The notes under the pieces: model-generated
Seen by the model: only the letters and a program-made list of their open reading frames with translations
Told to the model about the DNA's origin: nothing
Databases searched by the model: none
Shown: piece after piece, positions 32,894 through 35,617 of the stretch
Layout: the number at the start of each line of letters is the position of its first letter
Numbering within the stretch: position 1 is the stretch's first letter
Made by a program: the position numbers and the translations under genes
Origin: Bacillota bacterium
GTDB taxonomy: Bacteria; Bacillota; Clostridia; Christensenellales; Aristaeellaceae
Direction: 5' to 3'
Length of the DNA: 35,617 nucleotides
NCBI GenBank assembly: GCA_023398575.1
Contig: JAEWSC010000050.1
Location: 1 to 35,617 of the forward strand

Positions 32894-32922
32894 CAAAAAC
32901 CTGCGCCGAAATAGCGCAGGTT
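32894..32922 (-). terminator. Rho-independent terminator of the zinc-ribbon gene operon
   Basis: Perfect 9-bp stem AACCTGCGC/GCGCAGGTT (32898-32906 with 32914-32922), followed on the minus strand by a T run, 34 bases after the zinc-ribbon stop. It separates the trmK-Nif3-zinc-ribbon unit from rtcB. Confidence 0.85.
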
Positions 32923-32956
32923 ATGATCAAGCTTGATATGTAACGTGACTTACGGC

Positions 32957-33661
32957 TTACTGCACGATCATGCGGCCGCAGGTCTCGCATTCCACAATTG
33001 TTCCGCCAGCCTTGATGGAACGCAGTACCACCGATGGCAGGGACATGTTGCAGCCGCCGCACTGGTCGTTTAGCAGCCGCGCCATGGGAGGAACGCAGTG
33101 GAGCTTGATGTTTTTGTATTTCTCCATATATTCTGGCCGTATACCCTTGGCTTTCTGGCTGGCCAGGGCCCGCTGCTTTTCCAGTTCGGCCATCCGCTCC
33201 TTGTATTCCACATCATAGGAGGCCTTCAACTGGTCAAACTCGGCTTTCACCTTGGCAGCCTTTAAGCGCACGTCATGCTGCTGATGATCCCTGTCTCCGG
33301 CGTCTTTGCGGATACGTTTCATTTCCTGCTCAAAGCCATTGAGGGTATCCATCAGCTTGCGGGCATCGTTTGTTTGCTGACGGGCTTCCTCCATGGTCTG
33401 GGGCGGGTCTTTTTCCAGTTTAGACATCAGTGCCTTTAATTGATCCTCCGCCCTTGTAATGGCATCCCGGATCACATCGATACGGTCGCTCATGACCATA
33501 ACCTCATTTTCGATGCGCTTGATGGTATTTTGCTGCTCCATCAAAAAATCACGGCTCTTGACCAGCTTGATGCGATTCGGTGAGCGGCGGATATCATTCT
33601 CCAACCTGTCCGCTTCCATATCCGCCTGCTGATACTCCCAGAGCATTTCCAACTGATCCAT
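32957..33661 (-). CDS. Coiled-coil protein with C4-type zinc ribbon (DUF164 family)
   Basis: A 234-residue protein. The first about 170 residues form a long charged coiled coil (MDQLEMLWEYQQADMEADRL through KAKGIRPEYMEKY). The C terminus is a zinc ribbon with CGGC and CETC as the four ligands, near residues 203-228. DUF164 proteins commonly neighbour Nif3-like genes. Their role is unknown, and a nucleic-acid-binding helper function is often inferred. ATG 33661 has AAGGAGG upstream. The frame extends 8 codons further without a site. It follows the Nif3-like gene on the same strand. Confidence 0.9.
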   Translation of the reverse strand: MDQLEMLWEYQQADMEADRLENDIRRSPNRIKLVKSRDFLMEQQNTIKRIENEVMVMSDRIDVIRDAITRAEDQLKALMSKLEKDPPQTMEEARQQTNDARKLMDTLNGFEQEMKRIRKDAGDRDHQQHDVRLKAAKVKAEFDQLKASYDVEYKERMAELEKQRALASQKAKGIRPEYMEKYKNIKLHCVPPMARLLNDQCGGCNMSLPSVVLRSIKAGGTIVECETCGRMIVQ

Positions 33662-33721
33662 AATTGACCTCCTTGTATTGTACAAGGAAAGGCGTCCGAT
33701 ATCCGCCTGTCCCTGACTAGA

Positions 33722-34498
33722 CTACAAATTCAGCGCTCCTGGATAGGAGACTCCCGAAAAGTGAAAAACGTCCACAGAGTATTGTAACTGATTCATCCCG
33801 TTTTGTAAACAGCGGCCAAAGGCGGTTATGCCCGGGACCTCTGTGGCAAAGTGCCCGCCTTCCAACAGTACAATGTTCCTTGCGGTCGCGTATATGGCGT
33901 TGTGGTGATGCACTTCGCCAGTTAAATAAGCTTGCGCGCCAAGAGCAATGGCTTCCTCATAGCCCTCGTCATACGCGCCGCCGCTAACAGCCAGAATTTT
34001 GATCGCATGATCCGGGCTGCCGTACAGCCGGACGGGAGCTTTTAGAATGGATTCTGCCAGCGAACGCAAAGCGCCGGCTGTTGTAGTAGAGGGTAGCCTG
34101 CCTGCCCGCAGATAGACATCCCCTTTTATATCGGTCAACGAGAATAGACTTCCCAACACATCGCTGATGCCGCCCTTGGCTCTGTCCAGGTTCGTATGGG
34201 CGCTGATCAGGGCGATGTTACTGCGGATCAGGCCGGAAAGTACGCGGCCTTCGGGTTCATCCTCCCGCATGTTATTTCTGGCATGATACATCAGCGGGTG
34301 ATGGGTGAGGATCAGTTCCGCCTTCAAGCGTTTTGCTTCCTCTACTACCTCCATGGTGCAATCCAGAGCGGTCAAAATGCGGGTGACGGGGGAAGTAAGC
34401 AGGCCAACAAGCAGGCCAACGTTATCATCGCCTTCCGCCGAAGCAAAGGGGGCAAAGCCATCGATCCAGTCGTATACCGCCTGCACGGTCAGTGTCAT
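33722..34498 (-). CDS. Nif3-like dinuclear metal center hexameric protein (DUF34)
   Basis: A 258-residue member of the widespread Nif3/YqfO family, which folds into a hexameric ring with two metals per subunit. Motifs are present: EGDDNVGLLVG near residue 22, ILTHHPLMYH near residue 64, SAHTNLDRAKGG near residue 98, then GEVHHHNA and LLEGGHFATEVPG with the remaining His/Glu ligands. It lacks the extra PII-like insert of longer YqfO proteins. The function is still unsettled, though GTP cyclohydrolase-like and tRNA-related roles have been proposed. The start ATG 34498 overlaps the trmK stop by 4 bases (ATGA), so the two are translationally coupled. Confidence 0.94.
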   Translation of the reverse strand: MTLTVQAVYDWIDGFAPFASAEGDDNVGLLVGLLTSPVTRILTALDCTMEVVEEAKRLKAELILTHHPLMYHARNNMREDEPEGRVLSGLIRSNIALISAHTNLDRAKGGISDVLGSLFSLTDIKGDVYLRAGRLPSTTTAGALRSLAESILKAPVRLYGSPDHAIKILAVSGGAYDEGYEEAIALGAQAYLTGEVHHHNAIYATARNIVLLEGGHFATEVPGITAFGRCLQNGMNQLQYSVDVFHFSGVSYPGALNL

Positions 34499-35172
34499 TG
34501 CAATTCCTCCTCAATGTATAGGTGAAACCTTTGCCACTCGCCGGCAGCGCAATTATTTTTATCAGCTTCGTTCAACGCCTTCAAAGCCTTTTGCGCTACG
34601 CTCTGCCGCCATAAAAGGTATTGTGTATAATGCACAGGCCTTTCACGCATTAGACATGGGCCAAGCAACAGCTCCTTTTCGGTGTATTCGGCCTGCCCTG
34701 GCATTGCCTTTAGAATGACGTAAAACCGCCCTGCGGAACGGGCGATGACTTCCTCCATGATGGCATAGCCGATGCGGGGAAGGACCTTGCGCACCTTGTG
34801 TATCTCTGTATGCGGCGATAGAATCAGCGTTGCGCCTTGAAGCTTGTCAAGACCGCTGTGCAAAATATCACACATGGTATCACCGCCCATGCCCATCAAG
34901 CTTATTGCCTGTACGGGCGTTTGAAGGGAGTTCAGACCATCGGCATGAACGAATTCTGCCCGGTGATCAAACTGATGCAAGGTGATGAGCTCTTTTGCTT
35001 TCATAAGAGCAGGCAGACTGATGTCTGCAACGATCATTCGCTCACACCGGTTTTCTGCTAAAAGATGCAATGGCAGCCGGCCGTGATCTGTACCGATATC
35101 CGCTCCCCTTTGGCAATTTGGGAAAAGGTCATAAGCGGCTTGCAGCCGCTCATCCAGCTTGGGCAGGCGCAG
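34495..35172 (-). CDS. trmK: tRNA (adenine-22-N1)-methyltransferase TrmK
   Basis: Methylates A22 of tRNA using SAM. The 225 residues start near LRLPKLDERLQAAYDLF, followed by the motif I GADIGTDHGRLPLHL, the acidic strand IVADISLPALMKAKE and the LMGMGGDTMCDIL segment typical of TrmK (YqfN). The frame stays open upstream but has no usable ATG. The best ribosome site, AAGGAGG at 35181-35187, lies 8 bases before CTG 35172, so the start appears to be CTG. An upstream in-frame TTG (35226) has no site. It overlaps the end of the MutS-like gene by 23 bases and is followed by the Nif3-like gene, the usual pairing. Confidence 0.9.
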   Translation of the reverse strand: MRLPKLDERLQAAYDLFPNCQRGADIGTDHGRLPLHLLAENRCERMIVADISLPALMKAKELITLHQFDHRAEFVHADGLNSLQTPVQAISLMGMGGDTMCDILHSGLDKLQGATLILSPHTEIHKVRKVLPRIGYAIMEEVIARSAGRFYVILKAMPGQAEYTEKELLLGPCLMRERPVHYTQYLLWRQSVAQKALKALNEADKNNCAAGEWQRFHLYIEEELQ

Positions 35173-35617
35173 AACAACCGCCTCCTTCCTTTTCTTGGAA
35201 TGGCATCCAACGATGCTCCCGTTCAAAGCTTTTTACCATGTCGGAAGCCTCCTGAACCACCTTCTCGGTAAAATCATACGCTTGCAATAGCAGCAGTGCG
35301 TTGCGTGTCTTTGAGGGACCATGCCGAAGGATATAGTCAAAGAAGACGCCCTTATCCTTTATCTCTTCTTTGAAATGATAGTTGTCATATTGACCTGAAA
35401 GCAGCTCAGTCAGTTCAATATCATGTGTAGCGGCAACGCACAGACTGCTGCCTGTTTGTAGGCTCTTGAGCACTGCGGTGGAGGCGGCATTCCGCTCTAT
35501 GGTATTGGTACCTCTCAATATCTCATCCACAAAGCACAGGCAGGGAGAATGGTTTACCGCCTGCAAAATGCGCCGGAAGGATTTTACTTCCACCACGAAA
35601 TAGCTCTCACCATCCGA
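35150..35617 (-). CDS. MutS-family ATPase, C-terminal part (5' end outside window)
   Basis: Only the C-terminal 155 residues lie in the window, running off the right edge with an open frame (SDGESYFVVEVKSF). The ABC-type ATPase signatures of MutS proteins are present: Walker B with CLCFVDEILRGTN and the switch His in AATHDIELTELLSG. The final residues are helical and end with Gly-rich codons inside the trmK leader. It is a MutS-like ATPase of the kind seen near trmK and Nif3-like genes in Clostridia. Whether it is a repair protein or another subfamily needs the missing part. Confidence 0.85.
   Translation of the reverse strand, partial: SDGESYFVVEVKSFRRILQAVNHSPCLCFVDEILRGTNTIERNAASTAVLKSLQTGSSLCVAATHDIELTELLSGQYDNYHFKEEIKDKGVFFDYILRHGPSKTRNALLLLQAYDFTEKVVQEASDMVKSFEREHRWMPFQEKEGGGCSAPAQAG

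Overview
The window looks like a chromosomal stretch of a Gram-positive anaerobe of the class Clostridia. The evidence is the Firmicutes-type ylxM-ffh-rpsP-khpA-rimM-trmD order, DUF896 (YnzC-like) and DUF1292 small proteins, a trmK/Nif3-like pair, a class-I HelD, strong AGGAGG ribosome sites, and TTGACA/TATAAT promoters. I cannot fix the genus. Initiation at TTG is frequent. I see no rRNA, CRISPR array, insertion sequence, prophage or plasmid function.

Layout. 1-1691: two CUT1 sugar ABC permeases, the first cut by the window edge, closed by a terminator. 1819-3735: a small protein built from a tandem duplication, an HD-domain phosphohydrolase-like protein and a methyltransferase. 3846-6640 (minus): an M81 peptidase-like protein followed by a GH32 fructosidase. 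6883-7764: a PhzF-family protein. 7833-12613: the SRP/ribosome-maturation block, with a tRNA-Arg-like relic between ylxM and ffh and a GNAT gene between khpA and rimM. 12626-15055: a small membrane protein and a short alanyl-tRNA synthetase without the C-Ala domain, followed by tandem hairpins. 15172-16504 (minus): a membrane polyferredoxin and a PadR regulator that overlap. PadR is divergent from helD, and the two promoters lie back to back with a palindromic operator at the PadR start site.

19003-25843 is the most distinctive part: six closely spaced same-strand genes for a membrane-anchored M1 metallopeptidase, a GT2-GtrA fusion, two tandem exported phosphodiester glycosidases, an Lgt-family membrane protein lacking key Lgt residues, and a membrane protein with a degenerate GGDEF domain. 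By inference this is a cell-envelope glycan or lipid modification system with an inactive nucleotide-cyclase-like sensor. It is the best candidate here for an undescribed system, but its substrate cannot be read from sequence.

25847-35617 is mostly housekeeping: a GNAT, a YnzC-like protein, a DUF1292 protein with a Cys/His-rich insert, uvrC, a NUDIX hydrolase, pgsA, an NAD-dependent epimerase-like protein, rtcB, a coiled-coil zinc-ribbon protein, a Nif3-like protein, trmK (apparently starting at CTG) and the end of a MutS-like ATPase gene that runs off the window. A 21-base palindromic motif occurs upstream of both the DUF1292 gene and uvrC.
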